This document shows, one piece after another, positions 15,432 to 23,832 of a stretch of 38,119 nucleotides of DNA. This DNA is from JAVBKB01 sp031554275 (GTDB lineage: Bacteria > Bacillota > Bacilli > JARBTR01). The notes under the pieces are model-generated. The model worked only from the letters and a program-made list of their open reading frames with translations, was not told where the DNA came from and did not search any database. The first letter of the stretch is position 1; every line of letters begins with the position of its first letter. The stretch is taken from NCBI GenBank assembly GCA_031554275.1, contig JAVBKB010000128.1, positions 1 through 38,119 on the forward strand, written 5' to 3'. The position numbers and the translations under genes are program-made.

Positions 15432-16444
15432 TATCGATACCTCACTCTCGGATCAATAATTCCATAAAGAATATCAATCAATAGGTTAATAATTACGTAG
15501 ATAAATGCGACTAGGAGTGATACACCACAAATTGCAGGGAAATCTAGTGAGGTTGCCGCATTAAATGCATATGACCCAATTCCTGGCCAAGAAAAAATGT
15601 TTTCAACGAGTACCATTCCACCAAGTAAATTACAGAAGCCCATTCCCGCTACAGTTAGCACTGGAATCATAGAATTCGAAAGTGCATGTTTGAAAATAAC
15701 ACTTGATTCCTTCAATCCTTTTGATCTAGCAGTTCGAATGTAATCCATGGACATTACTTCTAATAAATTGGACCTTGTTTGTCTTGCAATCAAACCCATT
15801 GTAAAGAAACCCAAAACAGTTCCTGGCAGAATCAAATGCGAAACTACTTCACCAAATAGATGGAAATTCCCTTGCACAAGTGAATCAATCAGATAAAAAC
15901 CAGTCCCGCCATCAGGTGTTGTGGTATGTGTATCAATTCTACCCGAGCCGGGTGCAAGATCTAGAGTTGTATAAAACAGGAATATCATCAGCAGTGCAAA
16001 CCAAAAGCTTGGAATAGAGACCCCACTTACCGAAATGGTTCTGATAATATGATCTGCTGGTTTATTACGATAAATAGCTGAGATAATACCAAACAATATT
16101 CCTAGAATTAATGCAATTGACATCGCAACAATTGATAATTCAAGTGTTGCAGGGAAATACTGTAGCAATTCATCAAAGACTGGTTTTCCAGAAGAAATTG
16201 ACGTCCCCAGATCTCCAGACAAAAGGTTTTTGAAATAGAGAACTAGCTGATGAAATACTGACTGATCAAGACCCCATTTTTCTTTAAAAGCAGCAACAAT
16301 TTCTGGATCATTCATTGCAGTTTGACTTAAATTCGCTGCAACAGGATCATTGGGAACCATATGTGAAAGTACAAAAACAAAAAGTGCTACGCCAAAAAGC
16401 AAAAACACTAAGAATAGGAGTCTTCTGCTTATAAATTTAACCAA
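15431..16444 (-). CDS. Peptide ABC transporter permease, DppB/OppB type
   Basis: This permease of about 337 residues has the DppB/OppB layout. It has a first helix (RRLLFLVFLLFGVALFVFVLS), the periplasm-facing loop with DPVAANLS, an EAA loop (RTARSKGLKESSVIFKHALSN) and the C-terminal IDILYGIIDPRVRYR. I prefer the TTG start at 16444 (protein beginning VKFISRRLL), because AAGGGGTGA sits 8-9 nt upstream. A GTG at 16456 lies inside that ribosome site. It is separated from the binding-protein gene by 369 bp holding a strong hairpin. Confidence 0.94.
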   Translation of the reverse strand: MVKFISRRLLFLVFLLFGVALFVFVLSHMVPNDPVAANLSQTAMNDPEIVAAFKEKWGLDQSVFHQLVLYFKNLLSGDLGTSISSGKPVFDELLQYFPATLELSIVAMSIALILGILFGIISAIYRNKPADHIIRTISVSGVSIPSFWFALLMIFLFYTTLDLAPGSGRIDTHTTTPDGGTGFYLIDSLVQGNFHLFGEVVSHLILPGTVLGFFTMGLIARQTRSNLLEVMSMDYIRTARSKGLKESSVIFKHALSNSMIPVLTVAGMGFCNLLGGMVLVENIFSWPGIGSYAFNAATSLDFPAICGVSLLVAFIYVIINLLIDILYGIIDPRVRYR

Positions 16445-16623
16445 TTTGAATCTCACCCCTTACCAAAGGACACAACATTCTGACAATAACCGAATAGTTG
16501 ATGTAATCAAAACTTAAGCCGAGACATAGTTGCACTCCAAATATTGTCTCAGCAATTTACCCATATCCAAAGATTCCAAACAGTAATAAGTGCGAAAGTC
16601 ACAAATGGTTTAATTAGAATTTT

Positions 16624-16654
16624 CCACTGGCTAAATCGACGATTTAGCCAGTGG
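16624..16654 (-). promoter_or_regulatory. 31-nt perfect hairpin between binding-protein and permease genes
   Basis: Fifteen-nt arms (CCACTGGCTAAATCG and its exact complement) flank a single central A. In RNA this is a 13-bp stem with a 5-nt loop. On the minus strand the stem is followed by GAAAATTCTAATT, not a true U-run. In ABC operons a hairpin here usually protects or terminates most transcripts after the solute-binding-protein gene, so that protein is made in excess over the permeases. That role is inferred. The remainder of 16445-16813 holds a second weaker dyad (GAGACA 16521-16526 with TGTCTC 16545-16550) and no ORF. Confidence 0.75.
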
Positions 16655-16813
16655 AGTACGTGACAGAAAGCATTTTTACAAGTGAAAGTTTGAATTTTGG
16701 CTTTTCAACATTGCAAGATAGCTTTCTTTAAACCATTGCAACAATTTATTCTTCACACTTCTAAAGTGTTAGAATTAATCGAATATTATTTCGAGATTTG
16801 CTTTTGAAAGCAA

Positions 16814-18415
16814 TTACTTAAATTTAATATCTTTAAATTGAACTTTACATAAATCGTTGTATGCTACACCTTCAAGTTCAGAATTGATAACATAAACTTT
16901 AGGATGTTGTACTAAAAATGCGTACGGACTTTTTTCTGCCATTATGTCTTGCATTTGACCTGACAGCTCTTCACGCTTCTTAGTATCCAATTCAACTTTT
17001 ACCTTATTAGAAAGTTCGACAAGTTCAGGATTTGCACTTGCCTCCCAGTTTGCACGCATTCCAACGTTTTCGCCTGGAACAAATGCAAGCTGGTTATTAA
17101 GATCGAAATAATCTGGAGACCAATGCATAACTAAGAATGGCGTCTTACCAGCACGATAGTCTTCAATAACCTTACCAATATCACCTGTTTTAATTTCTAC
17201 TTTAATACCAATTTTGCTCAAATCTTCTTTTGCTTTTTCAGCAATTGTTGTCCATGAAAGACCTTCTGAATCAAATTCGGCAGCAATAAGATCTGTTGTA
17301 AAACCATTCTCGTAGCCAGCTTGTTTCATTAGCTCTTTCGCTTTATCAATATTTTGGTAATTAGCAGGTCTTTCTTTTGCACCTGTCATTCCTTTTTGAA
17401 CAAATGAAAGCGGAAGAAGTGCACCATCTCCTGCTAATTTTTTGTATCCGTTATAGTCTAAAGCATAGCGAACCGCTTGTTGAACAAGTGGATCAGACAT
17501 TGGACCACCAATATCCTTACTATTATTCATTAACAAGAATGATTCAGTTGCAGTTGGTGATGATTCGACTTTCACTTTATTGTTATTCTTTAGTGTAGAA
17601 ACTTGGTTGGTACCAACATTTAACGCAATGTCGATATCGGACTTACCTACCATTTGTGCTGCAACATTTGGATCAGAAATCTCTTTAATAATTACTTGAT
17701 CGATACTGACAGAATCTTTCTCCTTATAATTCGGATTCTTTTCTAATACCATTTCAGTGTCTTTTGTCCATTTCTTCAACACATAAGGACCACTACCTGC
17801 AGATTGTTCGTTTAAGAATGTTGAAGCTTTGTCTGCTGAACTTGCATTAGCAGCATCTGTGCCACCTTTTTCCTTAACCAATTTGCTATCCAAAACCGCA
17901 AAAGCGTTTCCAGTTATTTTAGTAAGGAAAGATGCATCCTTTTCAGTAAGGGTTACAACAACAGTCTTATCATCTGGTGATTCAACTTTTGCAATCCCTT
18001 TTGTTAATGCCGCAGCATTATCATTTAAATTCATTGTGCGGTTGAAGCTGAAAGCAACATCCATTGCTGTTACAGGATTTCCGCTTGAAAACTTATGCCC
18101 TTCATCCATTGTAAAAGTATAAACAAGACCTGTTGCATCTACTTTATACTCTTTCGCTAGACGAGGTTTAGGATTAGAAAGGTCTGATCCTTCATACATG
18201 TAGAGGTTCTCATAAGTTTGATAGAAGTAAAAATTTGCGAAAACCTCATAAGCTCTACCGGGATCCATTGTTTTCCAGTCACTTGTTACACCAACAACAA
18301 GTTTTTTGGAATTGGTTCCACTTGTGTTTGTGTCTGTGTCTTTATCCTTGCTACCACAAGCAGCGAGTGATACTACTAACATCATTGTTATAACCAATAA
18401 AGCTAACTTTTTCAT
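16814..18415 (-). CDS. Peptide-binding lipoprotein, family 5 (DppA/OppA type)
   Basis: This 533-residue extracellular solute-binding protein captures peptides and delivers them to the permease. The signal peptide MKKLALLVITMMLVVSLAAC ends in a lipobox, with Cys20 the lipidation site. A Ser/Thr/Asn-rich linker follows. The mature part shows the family 5 signature: ATGLVYTFTMDEGHKFSSGN, then PVTAMDVAFSFNR, and SGPYVLKKWTKD. GAAGGGG lies 7 nt before the start. It follows the ATPase gene by 42 bp and precedes the hairpin at 16624-16654. Substrate range cannot be set by eye; nickel or haem binding, known for some relatives, is not excluded. Confidence 0.93.
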   Translation of the reverse strand: MKKLALLVITMMLVVSLAACGSKDKDTDTNTSGTNSKKLVVGVTSDWKTMDPGRAYEVFANFYFYQTYENLYMYEGSDLSNPKPRLAKEYKVDATGLVYTFTMDEGHKFSSGNPVTAMDVAFSFNRTMNLNDNAAALTKGIAKVESPDDKTVVVTLTEKDASFLTKITGNAFAVLDSKLVKEKGGTDAANASSADKASTFLNEQSAGSGPYVLKKWTKDTEMVLEKNPNYKEKDSVSIDQVIIKEISDPNVAAQMVGKSDIDIALNVGTNQVSTLKNNNKVKVESSPTATESFLLMNNSKDIGGPMSDPLVQQAVRYALDYNGYKKLAGDGALLPLSFVQKGMTGAKERPANYQNIDKAKELMKQAGYENGFTTDLIAAEFDSEGLSWTTIAEKAKEDLSKIGIKVEIKTGDIGKVIEDYRAGKTPFLVMHWSPDYFDLNNQLAFVPGENVGMRANWEASANPELVELSNKVKVELDTKKREELSGQMQDIMAEKSPYAFLVQHPKVYVINSELEGVAYNDLCKVQFKDIKFK

Positions 18416-18457
18416 TATGAAACCCCTTCTTCCTACTTAATTAATTGTATATAGTGA

Positions 18458-19471
18458 TCATTTTGTACATAAATGACATGCAACAAAATGGTTACTACCA
18501 GTTGATAAGAGTGATGGCTCACTTGTTTTACAAATATCCATTACTGCTGGACATCTTGTATGAAATCGACATCCTGAAGGTGGATTTGAAGGATTCGGAA
18601 CATCTCCAGTTAAGATAATTTTCTCAATCTGTTTATCCGATGTTTCCGGTATCGAAGACAACAAAGCTTTTGTATATGGGTGTTTGGTGTTCATAAATAG
18701 ATCATCTCGTGAAGAAAGTTCGACTATTTTCCCGAGATACATAACTGCAACACGATCACTGATATGGTGCACAACACTTAGATCATGTGAAATAAAAAGA
18801 TATGTCAAATTCAACCGTTTTTGTAAATCCTCCAACAAGTTGATAACTTGAGCTTGAATCGAAACATCTAATGCAGAAACTGGTTCATCACAGACTATCA
18901 ATTTCGGATGAAGCGCAAGTGCTCTAGCAATCCCGATTCTTTGTTTCTGCCCGCCCGAAATTTCGTGTGGATATCTATCAAGAAAACGCGGCGCTAGTCC
19001 AACCAAGTCCATTATTTCTTTAATTTGAGCTTCGCCGTCACTAATTTGGTGTATTTTATAAGGTTCAAGCAGAATTTGACGCACTGTCCTTCTCGGATTT
19101 AGACAAGCTGAAGGATCCTGAAAAACCAACTGCGCTTCCTTGGCAAAATTTTTCTTCTTTGACTTAGGGAGGTTTGTGATATCTTCACCGTCAAAAATAA
19201 TTTTGCTACCAGCGTCCGCTGGATATAATCCAAGTATTGTTCTTCCAAGTGTACTTTTTCCACAACCGCTTTCACCTACAAGGCTGAAAGTTTCTCCCTT
19301 TTTGATTGCAAAAGAAATATCACTCACCGCTTGGAGCGCAGCCTTTTTCCCTGTTGGAGATTTCACTACAAATGTTTTCCTTAGATTAACGATCTCCAAA
19401 ATATTTTCATTATTTTTAAGCACAGGTTTAATTTCAGCTGTCTTTTCATTTGTCACTGTTTTCTCTGTCAT
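18458..19471 (-). CDS. Peptide ABC transporter ATPase, DppF/OppF type
   Basis: This 337-residue nucleotide-binding subunit powers import. Walker A is GESGCGKST, the Q-loop region is LVFQDPSACLNPR, the signature is SGGQKQR and Walker B is LIVCDEPVSALD, followed by the switch histidine in FISHDLSVV. The C-terminal oligopeptide-transporter extension has Cys residues in PSGCRFHTRCP, and in this subfamily such residues can bind an Fe-S cluster. The gene overlaps the upstream ATPase gene by 4 bp (ATGA), so the two are translated together. The first about 25 residues are a polar extension before the ABC core. Confidence 0.95.
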   Translation of the reverse strand: MTEKTVTNEKTAEIKPVLKNNENILEIVNLRKTFVVKSPTGKKAALQAVSDISFAIKKGETFSLVGESGCGKSTLGRTILGLYPADAGSKIIFDGEDITNLPKSKKKNFAKEAQLVFQDPSACLNPRRTVRQILLEPYKIHQISDGEAQIKEIMDLVGLAPRFLDRYPHEISGGQKQRIGIARALALHPKLIVCDEPVSALDVSIQAQVINLLEDLQKRLNLTYLFISHDLSVVHHISDRVAVMYLGKIVELSSRDDLFMNTKHPYTKALLSSIPETSDKQIEKIILTGDVPNPSNPPSGCRFHTRCPAVMDICKTSEPSLLSTGSNHFVACHLCTK

Positions 19472-20457
19472 ATGCTGTTACCTGCCTTATTAGTGTTGTC
19501 ATAAAGAAAACATCTTACTCCACGACCATCTTCTCGCTCGTAAAGAGGTGGTTTTTCTTCTCTGCAACGATCCATCGCTGATTTGCATCGTGGATGAAAG
19601 CTACAACCTGTAGGCATATGAAGCGCGTCAGGAACGGTTCCTTCAATCGCTTCTAATCGTTCTGTTTTCTCTGAAATCTTTGGAATTGCATTTAGCAGTC
19701 CTTTTGTATATGGATGAAGCGCATCTGAAAAGACTGCGGAAGTTGTGCTTCTTTCAACGATCTGCCCAGTGTACATGACAACAATCTGTTCACACATTTC
19801 TTTGACAACACCTAAATCATGCGTGATCATAATGATACCCATATTGCTGTGGTCACGTAAATGATTCATTAAATCCAAAATTTGTGCTTGAATCGTCACA
19901 TCAAGCGCAGTTGTTGGCTCATCAGCAATCAATAATTTTGTATTGCATGCCAATGACATTGCAATCATTATTCTTTGTCTCATACCACCTGACATTTGGT
20001 GTGGATATTCATTAAACCGCTGCTCAGGTGCAGGTATTCCCACTAGATTCAACAACTTAAGAGCACGGTTTTTGGCTTCCTTCTTACTCACATCTTTTTG
20101 GTGAACAAGGATCGGTTCCATTATTTGCTTCCCACAAGTGTGAAGAGGATTTAGTGATGTCATGGGTTCTTGAAAAATCATAGAGATAGATTTACCGCGA
20201 ATACCTCTCATTTGCTCCGGAGATAATTTGAGTAAATCAGTACCCTCAAATTCTATAGCTCCAGTAACTTCAGAATTCGCATTTTGCAAAAGACCCATAA
20301 TGGCAAGAGAGGTAACACTTTTCCCGCTTCCGCTTTCGCCTACTATACCCAAAGAACTACCTTGTTCTAAATCAAAAGTAAGTCTGTCAACTGCAGTGAC
20401 GACTCCTTGTCGAGATTTAAACTTGATTGATAAATCCTTCACTTTTAGTAATGTCAT
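19468..20457 (-). CDS. Peptide ABC transporter ATPase, DppD/OppD type
   Basis: This is the first gene of the importer operon. The 329-residue ATPase has Walker A GESGSGKSV, Q-loop MIFQEPMTSLNPL, signature SGGMRQR, Walker B LLIADEPTTALD and switch ITHDLGVV. The C-terminal cysteine motif PTGCSFHPRCKSAMDRC matches the OppD/DppD extension. AAGGGTGA lies upstream of the ATG. It pairs with the next ATPase as a heterodimer. The promoter must be in the AT-rich 20458-20778 gap. Confidence 0.95.
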   Translation of the reverse strand: MTLLKVKDLSIKFKSRQGVVTAVDRLTFDLEQGSSLGIVGESGSGKSVTSLAIMGLLQNANSEVTGAIEFEGTDLLKLSPEQMRGIRGKSISMIFQEPMTSLNPLHTCGKQIMEPILVHQKDVSKKEAKNRALKLLNLVGIPAPEQRFNEYPHQMSGGMRQRIMIAMSLACNTKLLIADEPTTALDVTIQAQILDLMNHLRDHSNMGIIMITHDLGVVKEMCEQIVVMYTGQIVERSTTSAVFSDALHPYTKGLLNAIPKISEKTERLEAIEGTVPDALHMPTGCSFHPRCKSAMDRCREEKPPLYEREDGRGVRCFLYDNTNKAGNSI

Positions 20458-20524
20458 AAAGTCACCCTTGGAATGAGTCTTTTTTTAAAAAATTTTTTAA
20501 AGAATTTTAATTTTTTGATTATTC

Positions 20525-20544
20525 TTACTATATTAATATAGTAA
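20525..20544. promoter_or_regulatory. 20-bp perfect palindrome upstream of the peptide-transporter operon
   Basis: TTACTATATTAATATAGTAA is fully symmetrical and lies about 70-90 bp before the oppD-type start, next to a possible minus-strand -10 (TATACT). It could be an operator for a dimeric repressor; AT-richness makes chance more likely than for a mixed palindrome. A second 14-bp palindrome, TATTTCATGAAATA (20686-20699), lies nearer the divergent gene at 20779. No other feature was found in this 321-bp gap. Confidence 0.35.
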
Positions 20545-20778
20545 TAGTATAAAGTCCATAGTAGTTTTATGGAAATCGATTTAACGCAATCTGTTTCCGA
20601 TCTCCTTATTTTGTTATTTTGGTAATGGATTACTATGTTCATCAGTTACCGCGATATTATAAATCTCTACCTAATAACATTATCTTATTTCATGAAATAT
20701 GACAATTTTTTTACTCACTTTATTCGCTTATAAACTGACCAACATGGATAGAATAAACTATATAACGGAGGGGTTACT

Positions 20779-21477
20779 ATGGATTTTAAGGACATCCTTG
20801 TTGAGTTAGTGATTGGCTACATTTTATTATTAATCATGACACGAGTACTTGGGAAAACAACAATTACTCAAATATCAACTTTCGACTTTATTGCTGTCCT
20901 TATTCTTGGAGAGCTTGTTGGTGCAGCTATGTATGTTCCTGATACCAAATGGCAGCATGTACTTTTCGCAATGGGGATTTGGGGAGTTCTCATCTATGGA
21001 ACTGCTTGGGTAACACAAAAAATCCGCAAATCTCGTGAATTATTCGAAGGTCACCCCTCAATTGTAATTTCTAAAGGGTATATCGACTTTCAGGTAATGA
21101 AGAAAAACCAACTAGATTTGGATCAATTAATGATGTTGTTGCGAATTAAAGATGTTTTTTCTATTCGTGAAGTAGAATATGCAATTCTTGAAGCAAATGG
21201 TGATGTCAGTGTGCTGAAGAAGTTTCCATTCGCAAATGTGACAAACAACGATTTGAAATTAGTTCCTCAGACACAGGTGCTGTCGTATACAGTCATACAA
21301 GATGGTGAAGTTATTTATGAGAATTTAACTACAATTGGAAAAACAGAAGACTGGTTAAAGACAGAAATCTTTCATCATCAGTTTAAAGAGACTAAAGAGG
21401 TTTTTCTCGCTGAATGGAATGACCAACACGGCATGTTTGTTCAGGGATACAACATACCAAGCCCTAATCCTACATAA
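20779..21477 (+). CDS. DUF421 membrane protein, YetF/YcaP type
   Basis: This 232-residue protein has hydrophobic N-terminal segments (about residues 8-22, 38-55 and 60-80) and a soluble C-terminal domain of about 150 residues. The family motif is present as TRVLGKTTITQISTFDFIAV followed by LGELVGAAMY. The cytoplasmic part includes HPSIVISKGYIDFQVMKKNQ, also typical. YetF relatives are membrane proteins without a settled biochemical role. The ribosome site GGAGGGG lies 6 nt before the ATG. The gene diverges from the peptide transporter and converges on the kinase gene, with only 12 bp between stop codons and no visible terminator. Confidence 0.9.
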   Translation: MDFKDILVELVIGYILLLIMTRVLGKTTITQISTFDFIAVLILGELVGAAMYVPDTKWQHVLFAMGIWGVLIYGTAWVTQKIRKSRELFEGHPSIVISKGYIDFQVMKKNQLDLDQLMMLLRIKDVFSIREVEYAILEANGDVSVLKKFPFANVTNNDLKLVPQTQVLSYTVIQDGEVIYENLTTIGKTEDWLKTEIFHHQFKETKEVFLAEWNDQHGMFVQGYNIPSPNPT

Positions 21478-21489
21478 AATGTGAGCGAA

Positions 21490-22482
21490 TCATTTAATTA
21501 GAAAAGAGAAAAACTCTTTCAAATCGTCAATAATCTGCCTGTTCATGATTTTTTGAGAAAGTCTCTGTAATTCTTGGACAATCTCATGATAAAAAGAAAC
21601 AATGATTGCTAAAGAAAAAAGACTTAGCACAAACAATAGACAGATTTTCAAATATTGAACTCGTTGTTTCTTATGGTGCATCGCTCCGATTTTATCGAAA
21701 TGATTTAATGCGGCCGCAAATTCTACACAGTTTTGAAATCGCTTATTTGGATCAGCTTTTGTCGCCTTGATAATTGTTTTTTCTAGCCAACTAGATAAGC
21801 TTATTTCAATTGAACGTATAGGGACTATTTCATATGAGTGCTCGCTTGGATTTCTCCCTGTTAGCAACTGGTGTAATAGGACACCTAGTCCATAAACATC
21901 TGTGCGAGCATCCGATTGTTTCGCCTTGCCAAACTGTTCTGGCGCAGCATATCCCCTTGTTCCTAAACACACTGTATCATTAGGGGCAACATCCTTCACT
22001 TCCCTTGAAATCCCAAAATCAATCAGCTTGATGATGCCATTCTGTTGTAGCATGACATTCCCTGGCTTCATATCTCGATAAATAATCGGAGGGCTTTGCT
22101 GATGCAAATATCCCAGGGCTTCACAAAGTTGTAGACCCCAATCAACCACTGTAGTTTCAGGAATAACATTGCATTCTAATAGCAACTGCTCCAAAGAGAC
22201 TCCTTCAACAAGATCCATGACAAGGTAAATCACTTCTGGAAGTTCTATCAAATCTACTATTCGAGGAATATTTGGATGCTCGATTTTTTTGAGAAATGCG
22301 ACTTCTGAATACAAACCAGATATGAATAAACCATCTGCCCCTGCATTCTTTTCAACGGTTTTCATTGCCCAATACTTTTTTAATCTGATATCGAATACTT
22401 GGAAGACTCGGCTCATGCCACCTTGACCAAGCTGTTTTATGATTAAATACTTTTCAGCAATTATTTTTTCATGAAAACTCAT
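21490..22482 (-). CDS. Membrane-anchored Ser/Thr protein kinase of the Tad locus
   Basis: This Hanks-type kinase of 330 residues has all catalytic elements: glycine loop GQGGMSRVF (19-27), Lys41, alpha-C Glu60, YRDMKPGN with Asp137 and Asn142, DFG Asp155 and the activation segment GTRGYAAPEQFG. One membrane segment follows (about 280-303, ICLLFVLSLFSLAIIVSF), then a short external tail. There are no PASTA repeats, unlike PrkC/StkP. I start at the ATG at 22482, since the kinase fold begins at once and the upstream ATG at 22530 would overlap the FHA gene by 62 bp. Even so the genes overlap 14 bp. It is the last gene of the pilus operon, and its substrate is probably bound by the FHA protein encoded just upstream. 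Confidence 0.92.
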   Translation of the reverse strand: MSFHEKIIAEKYLIIKQLGQGGMSRVFQVFDIRLKKYWAMKTVEKNAGADGLFISGLYSEVAFLKKIEHPNIPRIVDLIELPEVIYLVMDLVEGVSLEQLLLECNVIPETTVVDWGLQLCEALGYLHQQSPPIIYRDMKPGNVMLQQNGIIKLIDFGISREVKDVAPNDTVCLGTRGYAAPEQFGKAKQSDARTDVYGLGVLLHQLLTGRNPSEHSYEIVPIRSIEISLSSWLEKTIIKATKADPNKRFQNCVEFAAALNHFDKIGAMHHKKQRVQYLKICLLFVLSLFSLAIIVSFYHEIVQELQRLSQKIMNRQIIDDLKEFFSFLIK

Positions 22483-23764
22483 TTCTAACACCCGAAAAAT
22501 CATCGTACTCTTTGAAAACGAATTCCTCATTTGCCAATCTGATTCGATCGTTATGACGAATCAATGTTTCAGTGTTACATGTCGCTCTCAAGTTATTTAT
22601 GAAACTACCATTTCGTGAGTTGCAGTCTTTTAAATATGTGCAATTCTCTCTTTGTAGAACTTCAGCATGACAACGACTAATTGCTCGATTGTTGCCAATC
22701 ACATAATCAACAAATAAGCCTTCTTTTCCTATGCGAAACGCATCTTTTGTTAGTGGAATCTTTTCTGAGGACTTTTTGTGAAGCAAATATTTTGCAGTAT
22801 TTGCTTGTTGAGGCGTACCAAGCTTTGTGGTTAATGATAGCACCGTGGTCTTTTCGGAAATGTTGGGAATGGGTTCAATAATTTTCGGGGTGACTTGCTT
22901 GCTCTGTACATTTACCAAAGCAGCGTTTGTAAGTTGGTCAGGAGTCAAATCACTTTCCAATTTTCTTTTGTCTAGAATTGTTTGAAATGGATTTGTCTCC
23001 GCTACAACCTTTCTCGGAAAAATTTTCGCAAGAAAACTTGATTTGTGTTGGAGTTGATTGGCTTTCATTGGCAGTTTCTCCTTCTTTGAAGGAAAAATCG
23101 GTAGTCCCATCTCTTGAACATTTGGACATTGAGATACTGGAGTCATGGAACTTAAATGATTCTGTGTGTTTAGTTCTGAAGCTTCCATGTTAGGCTCAAC
23201 AGGTATTTTTTTATCTAATAAATCAGTTAGAAATTGTTTGAATTCAGACAACCGAAATTCAGTACCGCAATTGATAAAGTTAATAATCTTCGCAACATAA
23301 CTTATTTCTTCCGATTCATTGAACTGACATTCATTCATGATCTGCTTGACTATATGACGGATATCTAACGAAGTTGTTCTTGATCGAATCAAAGGCAGAT
23401 AAGCAAATTGCAAACTGTTGCCTGAGAGTTCTACAAAAACATAGTCAAAATCAACGATGATCCCTTCATTTGGTAACATGTATCCTTTTGAAGACTTCAA
23501 TGCTTCTACAAGGCTAATTAGTAAATCAATGACTTGTTCTTTTAATAAAACTCGTTTTAGAAACTGAGTTAGTGAGATTCTTGCAGTTATTTGATACTTG
23601 AAAAAAATATTCGAATTATGTTGGGAACAGCTAAAAGGTAAAAAGCCAGAAATTTGATTGCATTTTAACATGCCCAAACTAAATGAATCAGTCAGATCTT
23701 CTTGATCCAACATGAACACAAGAAAGCTGTTTTCATTGATATTTTCAAAACTAAATCTATCCAT
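22469..23764 (-). CDS. FHA-domain phosphothreonine-binding protein (DUF6382-like N-terminus)
   Basis: This 431-residue cytoplasmic protein has an N-terminal about 185-residue domain that resembles the DUF6382 domain often found with FHA proteins in Firmicute Tad loci. A polar linker of about 150 residues is low in complexity and probably disordered. A C-terminal FHA domain (about 340-425) shows FRIGKEG, then SRCHAEV and DCNSRNGSFIN. FHA domains bind phosphothreonine peptides. Sitting directly before the kinase gene, and overlapping it, it is the obvious reader or scaffold for that kinase. GAGGAG precedes the ATG. The link to pilus function is contextual. Confidence 0.88.
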   Translation of the reverse strand: MDRFSFENINENSFLVFMLDQEDLTDSFSLGMLKCNQISGFLPFSCSQHNSNIFFKYQITARISLTQFLKRVLLKEQVIDLLISLVEALKSSKGYMLPNEGIIVDFDYVFVELSGNSLQFAYLPLIRSRTTSLDIRHIVKQIMNECQFNESEEISYVAKIINFINCGTEFRLSEFKQFLTDLLDKKIPVEPNMEASELNTQNHLSSMTPVSQCPNVQEMGLPIFPSKKEKLPMKANQLQHKSSFLAKIFPRKVVAETNPFQTILDKRKLESDLTPDQLTNAALVNVQSKQVTPKIIEPIPNISEKTTVLSLTTKLGTPQQANTAKYLLHKKSSEKIPLTKDAFRIGKEGLFVDYVIGNNRAISRCHAEVLQRENCTYLKDCNSRNGSFINNLRATCNTETLIRHNDRIRLANEEFVFKEYDDFSGVRNEFS

Positions 23765-23832
23765 ATTTTTCTCCTCAGCAACTCATCATAACAATGATGA
23801 TTTTTTTGACACTATCCTTTGTAAAAAACGAA

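Noticed and set aside
19140..19493. 117-codon plus-strand frame
   Set aside because: It is antisense to the peptide-transporter ATPase gene and has no independent coding signal.
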